From the NCBI GenBank assembly GCA_945903795.1, contig CAMDPE010000003.1:1-40164 (forward strand): a DNA stretch of 40,164 nt, read 5' to 3'. A model generated the notes under the pieces. That model saw only the letters and a program-made list of their open reading frames with translations, had not been told where the DNA came from and made no database searches. The DNA is from Lutibacter flavus (GTDB lineage: Bacteria; Bacteroidota; Bacteroidia; Flavobacteriales; Flavobacteriaceae). The position numbers were made by a program, and so were the translations under genes. Below, piece after piece: positions 9,083 to 17,202 of this stretch (position 1 is the first letter of the stretch; the number at the start of each line of letters is the position of its first letter).

Positions 9083-10393
9083 ATGAAGACCATAGATTAT
9101 ATTCCAACCTCAAAAATTTCACGGGCTTCAAAATTGATGCAAACAGGCGCCAAAGTGGGCGTTAATTACCTAAAATTTTACGGCGACAAAATGATCAATT
9201 CTGAAGTTGATGCCAAAGAAAGATTGAACAAATCGAATGCGGCCGATATTTATGACGGACTTAAAAACCTGAAGGGAAGTGCTTTAAAAGTTGCGCAAAT
9301 GCTGAGCATGGAAAAAAACATATTGCCTAGCGCTTATGTTGAAAAGTTTTCCCTGGCGCAGTTTTCTGTTCCGCCATTGTCTCCGGCCTTGGTGCTAAAA
9401 ACTTTTAAACGGTATTTTGGAAAATCACCCAACGAAATTTATGATACTTTTAATGCGTCATCAGTAAATGCCGCAAGTATCGGTCAGGTTCATAGAGCTG
9501 AAAAAGACGGTAAAAAACTGGCGGTAAAAATTCAATATCCCGGCATTGCAGGAAGCATTTCTTCCGATTTGGCGATGGTGAAACCTATTGCGATGAGTAT
9601 GTTCAACATCAAAGGAAAAGGTTCCGACCGCTATTTTAAGGAAGTTGAAGACAAATTGATTGAAGAAACTAATTATTTATTGGAAATTAAACAAAGCAAA
9701 GAAATTTCAAAAGCTTGCGCGCACATTCCAAATTTACTTTTCCCAACTTATTATGAAGCGCTTTCAACCGAGCAAATCATCACAATGGATTGGATGACCG
9801 GATTGCATCTTTCTGAATTTACGAAAGAAAATACAGATCAGGAAAAGTCAGACAAATTGGGCCAGGCCTTGTGGGATTTTTTCATGTATCAAATTCATGT
9901 GCTTAAAAAAGTGCATGCAGATCCGCATCCGGGAAATTTTCTGATCACAAAAAATACAGAATTAATTGCCCTCGATTTTGGTTGTATCAAAGAAATACCA
10001 AACGATTTTTATGTGCCTTATTTTGAATTGGTGAATCCTGAAATGATCAACAATCCGACTATTTTCAGAGAAAAACTCTTCGAATTGGAGATTTTACGGG
10101 AAGATGATTCAAAAGAAGAAATCGTGTTTTTTACTGGAATGTTTCATGAAATGCTGACCTTGTTTACGCAACCTTTTCAGCAGGAAGAATTTGATTTTTC
10201 TGATTCAGTTTTCTTTCAAAAAATTGCCTCGTTGGCTGAAAGTTATGCAAAAAGCACCGAGTTAAAGAATATGAACGGAAACCGGGGTTCCAAACATTTT
10301 ATTTACATCAACAGAACGTTTTTCGGACTGTATAATTTAATGTACGATTTAAAAGCGCAGCACGTAATGATCAACAGTTATAAAACGCTTTAA
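9083..10393 (+). CDS. ABC1/UbiB (AarF)-family atypical kinase
   Basis: This 436-residue protein carries the hallmarks of the UbiB/ADCK family. The KxGQ-like motif is present in altered form (LKGSALKVAQMLSME, with A instead of G). The alanine-rich loop is NAASIGQVHRA, the catalytic lysine is in LAVKIQYPG, the catalytic loop is HADPHPGNFLI, and the metal-binding motif is ALDFGC. Family members bind ATP and support isoprenoid-quinone or lipid metabolism; the exact substrate is unresolved. No C-terminal membrane helix typical of UbiB was seen, so it may be soluble or peripheral. It sits 4 bases after the tetR stop and 9 before the DUF2805 gene, so it is translated as part of that operon. Confidence 0.82.
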   Translation: MKTIDYIPTSKISRASKLMQTGAKVGVNYLKFYGDKMINSEVDAKERLNKSNAADIYDGLKNLKGSALKVAQMLSMEKNILPSAYVEKFSLAQFSVPPLSPALVLKTFKRYFGKSPNEIYDTFNASSVNAASIGQVHRAEKDGKKLAVKIQYPGIAGSISSDLAMVKPIAMSMFNIKGKGSDRYFKEVEDKLIEETNYLLEIKQSKEISKACAHIPNLLFPTYYEALSTEQIITMDWMTGLHLSEFTKENTDQEKSDKLGQALWDFFMYQIHVLKKVHADPHPGNFLITKNTELIALDFGCIKEIPNDFYVPYFELVNPEMINNPTIFREKLFELEILREDDSKEEIVFFTGMFHEMLTLFTQPFQQEEFDFSDSVFFQKIASLAESYAKSTELKNMNGNRGSKHFIYINRTFFGLYNLMYDLKAQHVMINSYKTL

Positions 10394-10402
10394 AATTGCG
10401 AA

Positions 10403-10705
10403 ATGACTGCCGTTGATTACATTGCCGACAAAGAGTTGAACGCCATTGCAATTGACCGAATTATTGAAATGGCCTGGGAAGACAGAACACCTTTCGAGGC
10501 CATTCAATTTCAGTTTGGCCTGGCCGAAAAAGAAGTGATTAAATTGATGCGAAATCAATTAAAATTAACCAGTTTTAATTTGTGGCGCAAAAGGGTCAAT
10601 AGCAAAATTAGCCAGAAACATCTAAAAAAAAGAAGCGAAGAAATTACCCGTTTTAAATGTTCCAGACAACGGACCATCAGCCTTAACAAAATTTCAAAAC
10701 GTTAG
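10403..10705 (+). CDS. DUF2805 / TIGR03643-type small protein
   Basis: This 100-residue basic protein begins with helices (DRIIEMAWEDRTPFEAIQF) and a helix-turn-helix-like centre (QFGLAEKEVIKLMRNQLKLTSFNLWRKRV), ending in a lysine/arginine-rich tail. This pattern matches the TIGR03643/DUF2805 family, which is common in marine bacteria. From memory, genes of this family often lie near cryptochrome/photolyase and flavin genes. The flavin reductase next to it fits that trend. The function is unknown; the HTH-like core and basic tail suggest nucleic-acid binding, which is inference. It is the third gene of the TetR operon. Confidence 0.7.
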   Translation: MTAVDYIADKELNAIAIDRIIEMAWEDRTPFEAIQFQFGLAEKEVIKLMRNQLKLTSFNLWRKRVNSKISQKHLKKRSEEITRFKCSRQRTISLNKISKR

Positions 10706-10726
10706 AGACCCAATAAATTAACGCAA

Positions 10727-11362
10727 ATGCATTTAACACAAAACGACATCAAAAATCTGGAACGCGTTAAAAGGCTCAATTTAATCAATTCAATTACCGG
10801 CATAAAACCCGCAAATTTGATTGGTACAATTTCGTCAAAACAAGAAACAAATTTGGCCATTTTTAGTTCGGTGATGCATTTGGGAAGCGACCCCGCGCTA
10901 TTGGGTTTTGTTTTACGTCCGGCCCAGGACGTTCCAAGACATACATTTGAAAACATTATGGAAAATGGGTTTTACACCATCAACCACGTGCAAACTTCTT
11001 TTATTGAAAAAGCGCATTACACCTCCACAAAATTTAAAAAGGAAGAATCTGAATTTGAAAAATGCCAGTTGACCGAAGAATATATTGCCGATTTTAAAGC
11101 GCCGTTTGTGAAAGAAAGCACCATAAAACTGGGGATGAAGTTTGTGGAAAGCATTCCGATAAAATTGAACAATACCCTTTTAATCATTGGGGAAATAGTG
11201 CATTTAATTATTCCAAACACCGCTATCGATGCCAATGGTTATATGGATCTTGGACTGTTGGAGAATGTTGGGATTTCCGGACTCAACAGTTATTATAAAT
11301 TGGAAAAAATAACCGATTTTCCTTTTGCGCGACCAAATGAATTGCCCAACTTTTCTGAATAA
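10727..11362 (+). CDS. Flavin reductase-like FMN-binding split-barrel protein
   Basis: This 211-residue protein resembles the flavin reductase family. The N-terminal strand contains GIKPANLIGTISSKQETNLAIFSSVMHLGSDPALLGF, where the N/S residues and following hydrophobics form the FMN phosphate-binding part of the split barrel. RPAQDVPRHTFENI follows, then the later barrel strands with IGEIVHL. It probably binds FMN and uses NAD(P)H, or supplies reduced flavin to another enzyme. It is the last gene of the TetR operon, 21 bases after DUF2805. The electron acceptor is not evident. It could have a role in redox chemistry of the adjacent Moco genes, but nothing in the sequence shows this. Confidence 0.78.
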   Translation: MHLTQNDIKNLERVKRLNLINSITGIKPANLIGTISSKQETNLAIFSSVMHLGSDPALLGFVLRPAQDVPRHTFENIMENGFYTINHVQTSFIEKAHYTSTKFKKEESEFEKCQLTEEYIADFKAPFVKESTIKLGMKFVESIPIKLNNTLLIIGEIVHLIIPNTAIDANGYMDLGLLENVGISGLNSYYKLEKITDFPFARPNELPNFSE

Positions 11363-11432
11363 AAACCCTTTAAACTAACTTTTCTTCTTTTTTAGTGTGA
11401 TGTTTGTGACCTGTATTTTGCGATAAAACGCC

Positions 11433-11440
11433 TATATTTG
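11433..11440 (+). promoter_or_regulatory. -7 promoter element upstream of moeA
   Basis: TATATTTG fits TAnnTTTG, about 20 bases before the ATG at 11462. No well-spaced TTG (-33) was found; nearby TTTG motifs lie 12 or 26 bases upstream. The element overlaps the track start at 11438, which favours the later start for moeA. Confidence 0.4.
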
Positions 11441-11461
11441 TTGCTTATAATTTTACACCAA

Positions 11462-12661
11462 ATGGACTTAATCAACGTAAAAGAAGCTTTAGAAATCGTA
11501 TTAAAGAATTCCGAAAATTTTGGCATCGAAGAAGTGGATTTTTTAAATTCGTCAGGCCGCGTTTTAAAGGAATCCATTTTTGCCGATCGCGATTTTCCGC
11601 CGTTTGACAGGGTAAGTATGGACGGAATTGCCATTTCCTCAGAAGCTTTTAGCAACGGACAAAGAACATTTAAAATTGAAGGAATTCAGGCTGCCGGAAG
11701 TGAGCAATTAACGATCCAAAATACGTCAAATTGTATGGAAGCGATGACCGGCTCAGTACTTCCAAAAAACACCGATACAGTCATTCAATATGAATTGTTG
11801 ACCATTGAAAACGGAATTGCCACAGTAAATTCAGAAGCTGTAAAAAGTTTTCAAAATATCCATTTAAAAGGAACCGACAAAAAACAAGGCGATTTGCTGA
11901 TAAATGAAAACACGCTCATTTCTCCTGCCGAAATAGGAATTTTTGCCACCGTTGGAAAAACGACTGTGAAAGTCGCGAAACAGCCAAAAGTCATCGTCGT
12001 TTCTACAGGTAATGAATTGGTTGAAGTTGGCGAAATTCCGGCTGACCATCAAATCAGAAGAAGCAATGTTTTTACCTTGGTTTCCCTGTTGGAAAAACTG
12101 CAAATAAAAGCAGAAACCTTGCATATTTTGGATGATAAAAAAGTGCTGTTGACCAAAATTGAATCCTTGCTGGCAACCTATGATGTGTTGATTTTCAGTG
12201 GCGCGGTTTCCAAAGGAAAATTCGATTTTATTCCTGAAGTTTTGGATCAATTGGGCGTAAAAAAACTTTTTCACGAAGTAAAACAACGTCCGGGAAAACC
12301 ATTTTGGTTTGGTAAAAAAGATAAAAAAACAGTTTTTGCTTTCCCTGGAAATCCGGTCTCAACTTTTGTAAATTGCGTAAAATATTTTTATCCGTGGCAT
12401 TATAAATCCGTTGGATTGAATTTTGAAAACAAGCACCAGGCAATTCTTAGCGAAGATTTCTATTTTAAACCCGAACTTACCTATTTTTTACAGGTGAAAT
12501 TAAATCAGGTTGAAGGCAAATTAATGGCAACGCCCATTTCAGGAAAAGGTTCTGGCGATTTGGCCAATTTGGCTGAAGCCGATGCTTTTTTGGAATTGCC
12601 GGATAATCGCAGTAATTTTACCAAAGGAGAAGTTTTTCCTGTAATTATTTATCGACAGTAA
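11462..12661 (+). CDS. moeA: Molybdopterin molybdenumtransferase MoeA
   Basis: The protein is about 399 residues, the normal MoeA length. It shows SSGRVLKESIFADRDFPPFDRVSMDGIAI (domain I/III, with the conserved D-x-DG region), TGSVLPKNTDTVIQYE, and the MPT-binding domain with VIVVSTGNELVE, FSGAVSKGKFDFIPEVL, KQRPGKPFWFG and FAFPGNPVSTFV. MoeA inserts molybdate into adenylylated molybdopterin in the cytoplasm. The start at 11462 (MDLINVKEAL) was chosen over the track start at 11438 because the upstream residues overlap a -7 element. In FSGAVSKGKFDF, alanine stands where many MoeA proteins have glycine in the GGVS-type loop. It heads the run moeA-moaC-mobA-moeB. Confidence 0.93.
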   Translation: MDLINVKEALEIVLKNSENFGIEEVDFLNSSGRVLKESIFADRDFPPFDRVSMDGIAISSEAFSNGQRTFKIEGIQAAGSEQLTIQNTSNCMEAMTGSVLPKNTDTVIQYELLTIENGIATVNSEAVKSFQNIHLKGTDKKQGDLLINENTLISPAEIGIFATVGKTTVKVAKQPKVIVVSTGNELVEVGEIPADHQIRRSNVFTLVSLLEKLQIKAETLHILDDKKVLLTKIESLLATYDVLIFSGAVSKGKFDFIPEVLDQLGVKKLFHEVKQRPGKPFWFGKKDKKTVFAFPGNPVSTFVNCVKYFYPWHYKSVGLNFENKHQAILSEDFYFKPELTYFLQVKLNQVEGKLMATPISGKGSGDLANLAEADAFLELPDNRSNFTKGEVFPVIIYRQ

Positions 12662-12669
12662 TTCGCCAT

Positions 12670-12696
12670 TGCCTAGGCAGTGAAGCAATCTTTCAC
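12670..12696. repeat. Two small inverted repeats between moeA and moaC
   Basis: TGCCTAGGCA (12670-12679) is a perfect palindrome. It is followed at once by GTGAA (12680-12684) pairing with TTCAC (12692-12696). They fill most of the 37-base gap before the moaC ATG and could form short RNA structure. No known element is recognised. Confidence 0.4.
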
Positions 12697-12698
12697 TT

Positions 12699-13178
12699 AT
12701 GGAAAATAAATTTTCTCATATCAATAAAAAAAATCAGCCAAAAATGGTTGATGTTGGCGATAAAAAAGTCACCAACCGCGCGGCAACCGCAAAAGCAACG
12801 ATGTTTTTGGGCGCAGACATTATTGCGCATTTTGAAGACAAAGAGTTAATCACCAAAAAAGGCCCGGTTTTCCAAACTGCGATTATTGCCGGAATTCAGG
12901 CGGTTAAAAAAACTTCGGAACTGATTCCAATGTGCCATCCTTTGTTAATTAACGGCATCGATATTGACATTGAAATTACGGACAGGGAAAATATAGAAAT
13001 TTTATGCACGGTTACTATGGAAGGAAAAACCGGTGTTGAAATGGAAGCGTTAACTGGCGCGACTGTTGCTGCACTCACCGTTTATGATATGTGTAAATCC
13101 ATTTCGCAAAAAATGGTGATTAAAGAAGTGAAACTGCTTAAGAAATCTGGCGGAAAAAGCGAACTAAAAAATGAGTAA
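12699..13178 (+). CDS. moaC: Cyclic pyranopterin monophosphate synthase MoaC
   Basis: This 159-residue protein has all MoaC landmarks: MVDVGDKKVTNRAATAKA near the N-terminus, KGPVFQTAIIAGIQAVKKTSELIPMCHPL with the MCHP active-site segment, EGKTGVEMEALTGATVAALTVYDMCK, and the terminal KSGGKS. MoaC converts 3',8-cyclo-GTP made by MoaA into cyclic pyranopterin monophosphate. It works as a cytoplasmic hexamer. Because only a relict of moaA is present here, its substrate must come from a moaA elsewhere if the pathway is working. The C-terminus overlaps mobA by 8 bases, which indicates translational coupling. Confidence 0.95.
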   Translation: MENKFSHINKKNQPKMVDVGDKKVTNRAATAKATMFLGADIIAHFEDKELITKKGPVFQTAIIAGIQAVKKTSELIPMCHPLLINGIDIDIEITDRENIEILCTVTMEGKTGVEMEALTGATVAALTVYDMCKSISQKMVIKEVKLLKKSGGKSELKNE

Positions 13179-14286
13179 GCATCAAAAACATACGAAACTT
13201 AAATTAAGGGACAACGACAATTTTGCGCCGAATGAAATTGCCATTGTGGGTACAAAATGCAGCGTTATTTCAAATTTGGTTCAGCAGGTTTCCGAGAAAT
13301 TGGGAATGTATAAATTGGCGTATCTGGACGCTTCCCACAGTGAAGAAATCGAAGGAAAAAAGTTTGATTCTTTTACTTTTAATGCCAATGAAACCCTTGC
13401 TGTTTCAGAAAAATATGTGATAAACAAATTCAATCAGCGCGTGCAATTTTCTCAGCACGATTTGGTGTTTATCAACGGAAATCATTTTGAAGGCGCCAAA
13501 CAAATTCTAATTTTAGACCAAGAGAAAGAGGCCTCTGTGTTGAAAAGATTGGATCAGTTAAACAACATTCAGTTTGTCATCAAATTAACCGATGACGCCA
13601 AGTATTTCAATTTTTTGGAAGAAAAAAATCCGCAGATAAAAAACTTACTGTGTTATCATATTACTGAAATAGACAAGATTTCAAATCATATCGAAAATTT
13701 AATCAAGGAAAAAATAGCGCCCGTTCACGGATTGGTTTTGGCCGGCGGAAAAAGCACCAGAATGGGAACCGACAAGGGCACGCTTAACTTTTATGGTAAA
13801 AATCAGCGTGATGTGGCCATTGAATTGCTGGAAAAGAACCATTTAAAAGCATATTTGTCTGTTAGAGAAGAACAAGAAATAGGAATTGAAAACAAAATCA
13901 CCGACAAGTTTATTGGTTTGGGGCCTTTTGGCGCCATTTGTTCCGCGTTTCAGGAAAATCCGGATGTCGCTTGGCTGGTTTTGGCAACCGACTTGCCTTT
14001 TGTGAACGATGAAGTAATTAAATTGTTGCTAAAACACAGAAATCCATCAAAAGTGGCCACTGCCATAAAAGGAAAAAACAGTCAGTTTCCTGAGCCTTTG
14101 ATTACCATTTGGGAACCAAAAAGTTATACCTTATTGCTCAATTATTTGGCGCAGGGCTATTCTTGCCCGCGGAAAGTTTTGCTCAATTCCGATATAGAAA
14201 TTGTTGAAGTTGATGATGATTTCATCAGAAACATCAATACACCAGAAGAATTTAACGCGGCCCACAAAGAAATAAACGAGGAATAA
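13171..14286 (+). CDS. mobA: MobA-type molybdenum cofactor guanylyltransferase with MobB-like N-terminal domain
   Basis: Residues from about 185 to 371 form a MobA nucleotidyltransferase: GLVLAGGKSTRMGTDKG is the GTP-binding loop, followed by GLGPFGAICSAF, VLATDLPFVND and FPEPLITIWEP. It transfers GMP to Mo-molybdopterin to make MGD, needed by the bis-MGD oxidoreductase downstream. The first ~180 residues are not part of normal MobA (about 190-200 residues). They resemble MobB (EIAIVGT..., DLVFINGNHFEGAKQILILD), but the Walker A motif is broken: GTKCSVISNLV replaces a GxxxxGKT loop. It is either a non-GTPase MobB-like adapter or another Rossmann-like domain. It overlaps moaC by 8 bases. Confidence 0.85.
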   Translation: MSKHQKHTKLKLRDNDNFAPNEIAIVGTKCSVISNLVQQVSEKLGMYKLAYLDASHSEEIEGKKFDSFTFNANETLAVSEKYVINKFNQRVQFSQHDLVFINGNHFEGAKQILILDQEKEASVLKRLDQLNNIQFVIKLTDDAKYFNFLEEKNPQIKNLLCYHITEIDKISNHIENLIKEKIAPVHGLVLAGGKSTRMGTDKGTLNFYGKNQRDVAIELLEKNHLKAYLSVREEQEIGIENKITDKFIGLGPFGAICSAFQENPDVAWLVLATDLPFVNDEVIKLLLKHRNPSKVATAIKGKNSQFPEPLITIWEPKSYTLLLNYLAQGYSCPRKVLLNSDIEIVEVDDDFIRNINTPEEFNAAHKEINEE

Positions 14287-14303
14287 ATCCATTTTGACCA
14301 CAC

Positions 14304-15383
14304 ATGAACTTCAATAGAGAAACCTATTTTTTGCGTCAGACAACCTTGCCGGAAATTGGTAAGTCCAAGCAAGCGCTGTTGCAACAAGCAAAAGTGCTGG
14401 TGATTGGTTGTGGCGGATTGGGAAGTCCGGTTGCCGTTTATTTGGCGGCAAGCGGTGTTGGAGAATTGCATTTGGTTGATTATGATACGGTTTCAGTTTC
14501 AAATTTGCACCGTCAGGTTTTTTATAAAAAGGAAGATGTTCAGCAGCCAAAAGTGGAAGTGCTGGCCAATGAAATAAGGAAAAGAACGCCTTTCACCAAA
14601 GTTTCTGTAACCAATGAAGCAGTCACTAAAAATTCCATTTTGGCATTGATTTCAGGCTTTGATGTGGTGGTAGATGGGACCGACAATTTACAGGTGAAAT
14701 ATTTAATCAATGATGCCTGCGTTTTGGCTAAAAAACCGCTGGTTTACGGCTCTTTATATAAATTCGACGGCTATGCGGCAACTTTTAATGTGTTGGGTGA
14801 AGATGGTTATTACAGCTGTAATTTACGGGATGCATTCCCCAAAATTGCCACCGATATTCCCAACTGCGAAGAAGCCGGAACGATGAATCCCATAGTTGGG
14901 ATGATTGCGCTTTTGCAGACAAATGAAGTAATCAAATTAATCACTAAAACGGGTAAATTGCTTACAAACAAATTGCTGATTTACAACGCATTGGAGAATT
15001 CTCAGTTCAAAATGAAACTGAAGAAAAACAACGCTTTAGACATACAATCTATTTTTGAAAAATCAAATTATCTTGCTGAAACCTGCGAAAATCAAGATCC
15101 TTCTTTGCTGATTTCTGCTTCTGAATTAAAAGAAAAAATTGACGATTCAACTTTAGAAATTGTGAGTGTACTTAACAATTCAGAAGAATTTATTCCGTTT
15201 AAAGTGCATCAAAAAATGCCATACAATGCTTTTGATGTTGAAAATTTTCAACCAAATTTTAAAAAACACTACGTAATTGTTTGCAAAAAGGGAATCACCA
15301 GCTATGAAATTACTTTAAAACTAAAAGAAAAATATCCATTGCTTTCAGTCGTTAGTTTGTCTGAAGGCATCATAAATTATTAA
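14304..15383 (+). CDS. moeB: MoeB/HesA/ThiF-family adenylyltransferase fused to a rhodanese-like domain
   Basis: Residues 1-240 are an E1-like adenylyltransferase: VLVIGCGGLGSPVAVYLAASGVG (ATP loop), DYDTVSVSNLHRQVFY, VVDGTDNLQVKYLINDAC and NCEEAGTMNPIVGM. Residues ~265-359 resemble rhodanese, with a loop CKKGITS holding a candidate sulfur-carrying Cys327. MoeB adenylates the C-terminal glycine of MoaD; a rhodanese tail could hand over sulfur, as in MOCS3-type proteins. The zinc site looks lost: the usual CxxC before the FP motif is CNLRDAFP, and no second CxxC is seen near 240. Context (mobA before, moaD/moaE after) favours a Moco role over thiamine. Its stop directly abuts the next ATG. Confidence 0.85.
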   Translation: MNFNRETYFLRQTTLPEIGKSKQALLQQAKVLVIGCGGLGSPVAVYLAASGVGELHLVDYDTVSVSNLHRQVFYKKEDVQQPKVEVLANEIRKRTPFTKVSVTNEAVTKNSILALISGFDVVVDGTDNLQVKYLINDACVLAKKPLVYGSLYKFDGYAATFNVLGEDGYYSCNLRDAFPKIATDIPNCEEAGTMNPIVGMIALLQTNEVIKLITKTGKLLTNKLLIYNALENSQFKMKLKKNNALDIQSIFEKSNYLAETCENQDPSLLISASELKEKIDDSTLEIVSVLNNSEEFIPFKVHQKMPYNAFDVENFQPNFKKHYVIVCKKGITSYEITLKLKEKYPLLSVVSLSEGIINY

Positions 15384-17153
15384 ATGCAACATCCATTAGA
15401 ATTTTATACCGCTGAAAAAGCGCGTTTTGAGCAGGAATATAAAACGTTAAAAAAGCAATTGGCAATGTCAAGTTCCTTGCGGCTGCTCGTTTTTTTAACG
15501 GCAGTTGCCGGCATTTATTTCTTTTTTGGCGATGCAAAAGTCATGATTTATATTGTGGTGATTGCCGCAATTTTGTTCATTTATTTATTGAACAAGCATG
15601 TCAAATTGCAATATAAAAGCAATCTCAATAAAGCCTTACTTGAAATTAACAACACAGAAATTAAAGTCTTGAACAGGGACTATTTTTCCTTGAATAGCGG
15701 AACCGAATTTATAAATCCCGCACATCCCTTCAGTTATGATATTGATTTGTTTGGCAAAGGTTCTTTTTTTCAATATGCCAACCGAACAGTCACCAATGAA
15801 GGCAGACAGGAGTTTGTTGATTTATTGACGAATAACGATATTTTAAATATTGAAAATAAGCAACAAAGCATTCAGGAATTGAGTAAAAAACCCAAATGGC
15901 GCCAGCAATTTTCTGCTTTGGCAAGTTTGGTGAAAGTGGAGCATCCTGCAAAGGAAATAGTGAATTGGATACACAATTATAAATCGGTATTTCCTAAATT
16001 TTTATCTTTTTTACCAACGCTTTTTTCAATAATTTCATTGGTGTTCATTGTGCTAATTGCGATGCAAATGATTGCTGACCAAATACTGTTAATTTGGATT
16101 TTTGTCGGAATGGGAATTTCTGGCGCTTATTACAACAAAGTCAATGAATTGTATAAAGAGGCGAGCAATGCCAAAGACACTTTTAAGCAATACCATAAAT
16201 TGTTGGGAGAAATTGAAACAGCCTCATTTGAATCACAAATTTTGAAGGAAAAGCAACAAGAAATTCAAACGGAATCCCAGAAAGCATCTTTCATTTTCGG
16301 CAAATTTTCTAAAATACTGGACGCTTTTGACCAGCGAAATAACCTAATCATTGGCTCTTTTGGCAATGTTCTTTTATTGCGTGATTTAAAATTGGCCCAT
16401 AATCTGGAAAAATGGATGGACAGTTATAAAACCAAAGTGGCGGATTGGATCAATGTGATTGCTTTTTTTGATGCGCAAAATTCACTGGCTAATTTTGCTT
16501 TTAACCATCCAAATTATGTTTTTCCCGTAATTGTGCAACAAAAAAATGTAATTGCTGCCCAGAATTTAGGACATCCATTATTGAAGGTTTTGCAACGTGT
16601 TGACAATGATTTTACCATTGAAAACCAGCAATTTTTTATTGTTACGGGTGCAAATATGGCTGGAAAAAGCACTTTTTTACGAACGGTTTCCTTGTCTATA
16701 GTGATGGGAAATATGGGGCTGCCGGTTTGTGCGTCAGCATTCAATTATGCGCCCATAAAATTGATTACCAGTATGCGAACTTCAGATTCTTTAGCCGACA
16801 ATGAATCGTATTTCTTTTCTGAATTGAAACGGTTAAAATTTATTGTTGACGAAATTAAAAATGAAGATTATTTTATCATTTTGGATGAAATTTTAAAAGG
16901 AACAAACAGCACGGACAAAGCGATTGGCTCGAAAAAATTTGTCCAGAAGTTGGTGAGTTCAAAATCGACCGGAATTATCGCCACGCATGATTTAAGTTTG
17001 TGCGAAATAGAAAAGGAAATGCCAGAGGTGCAAAACTATTATTTTGATGCTGAAATTATCAATGACGAATTGTTTTTCGATTACAAACTGAAAGAAGGAA
17101 TATGCAAAAATATGAATGCCTCATTTTTGTTGAAGAAAATGGAAATTATATAG
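15384..17153 (+). CDS. Membrane-anchored MutS-like ATPase
   Basis: This 589-residue protein ends in a MutS-type ABC ATPase: Walker A GANMAGKSTFLRTV (about 420), SYFFSELKRLKFI (signature region), Walker B YFIILDEILKGTNSTDKA (about 495) and the H-loop IIATHDLSLCEIE. Its N-terminus has two hydrophobic segments (about 30-70), and another pair lies near 205-250, so the core and lever regions look membrane-attached. The mismatch-recognition and connector domains of MutS are absent. It belongs to a poorly studied family of MutS-related membrane proteins in Bacteroidota; DNA repair should not be assumed. It begins on the base after the moeB stop, so it is tightly coupled to the Moco genes, which is unexplained. 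Confidence 0.82.
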   Translation: MQHPLEFYTAEKARFEQEYKTLKKQLAMSSSLRLLVFLTAVAGIYFFFGDAKVMIYIVVIAAILFIYLLNKHVKLQYKSNLNKALLEINNTEIKVLNRDYFSLNSGTEFINPAHPFSYDIDLFGKGSFFQYANRTVTNEGRQEFVDLLTNNDILNIENKQQSIQELSKKPKWRQQFSALASLVKVEHPAKEIVNWIHNYKSVFPKFLSFLPTLFSIISLVFIVLIAMQMIADQILLIWIFVGMGISGAYYNKVNELYKEASNAKDTFKQYHKLLGEIETASFESQILKEKQQEIQTESQKASFIFGKFSKILDAFDQRNNLIIGSFGNVLLLRDLKLAHNLEKWMDSYKTKVADWINVIAFFDAQNSLANFAFNHPNYVFPVIVQQKNVIAAQNLGHPLLKVLQRVDNDFTIENQQFFIVTGANMAGKSTFLRTVSLSIVMGNMGLPVCASAFNYAPIKLITSMRTSDSLADNESYFFSELKRLKFIVDEIKNEDYFIILDEILKGTNSTDKAIGSKKFVQKLVSSKSTGIIATHDLSLCEIEKEMPEVQNYYFDAEIINDELFFDYKLKEGICKNMNASFLLKKMEII

Positions 17154-17165
17154 AAATTTCTATAT
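17148..17165. repeat. 18-bp perfect palindrome at the mutS-like stop codon
   Basis: ATATAGAAATTTCTATAT contains the TAG stop of the MutS-like gene and lies in the short gap before the converging moaE. It could act as a weak bidirectional terminator, although it has no natural loop or long U-run. An ATTCATT-rich simple-sequence stretch follows (about 17172-17202). Confidence 0.35.
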
Positions 17166-17202
17166 CTTAAATTATTCATTTTTAATCATTCATTATTCAT
17201 TA

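Noticed and set aside
15384-17153. Annotation as DNA mismatch repair MutS
   Set aside because: It lacks mismatch-recognition and connector domains and has membrane segments; only the ATPase is shared.
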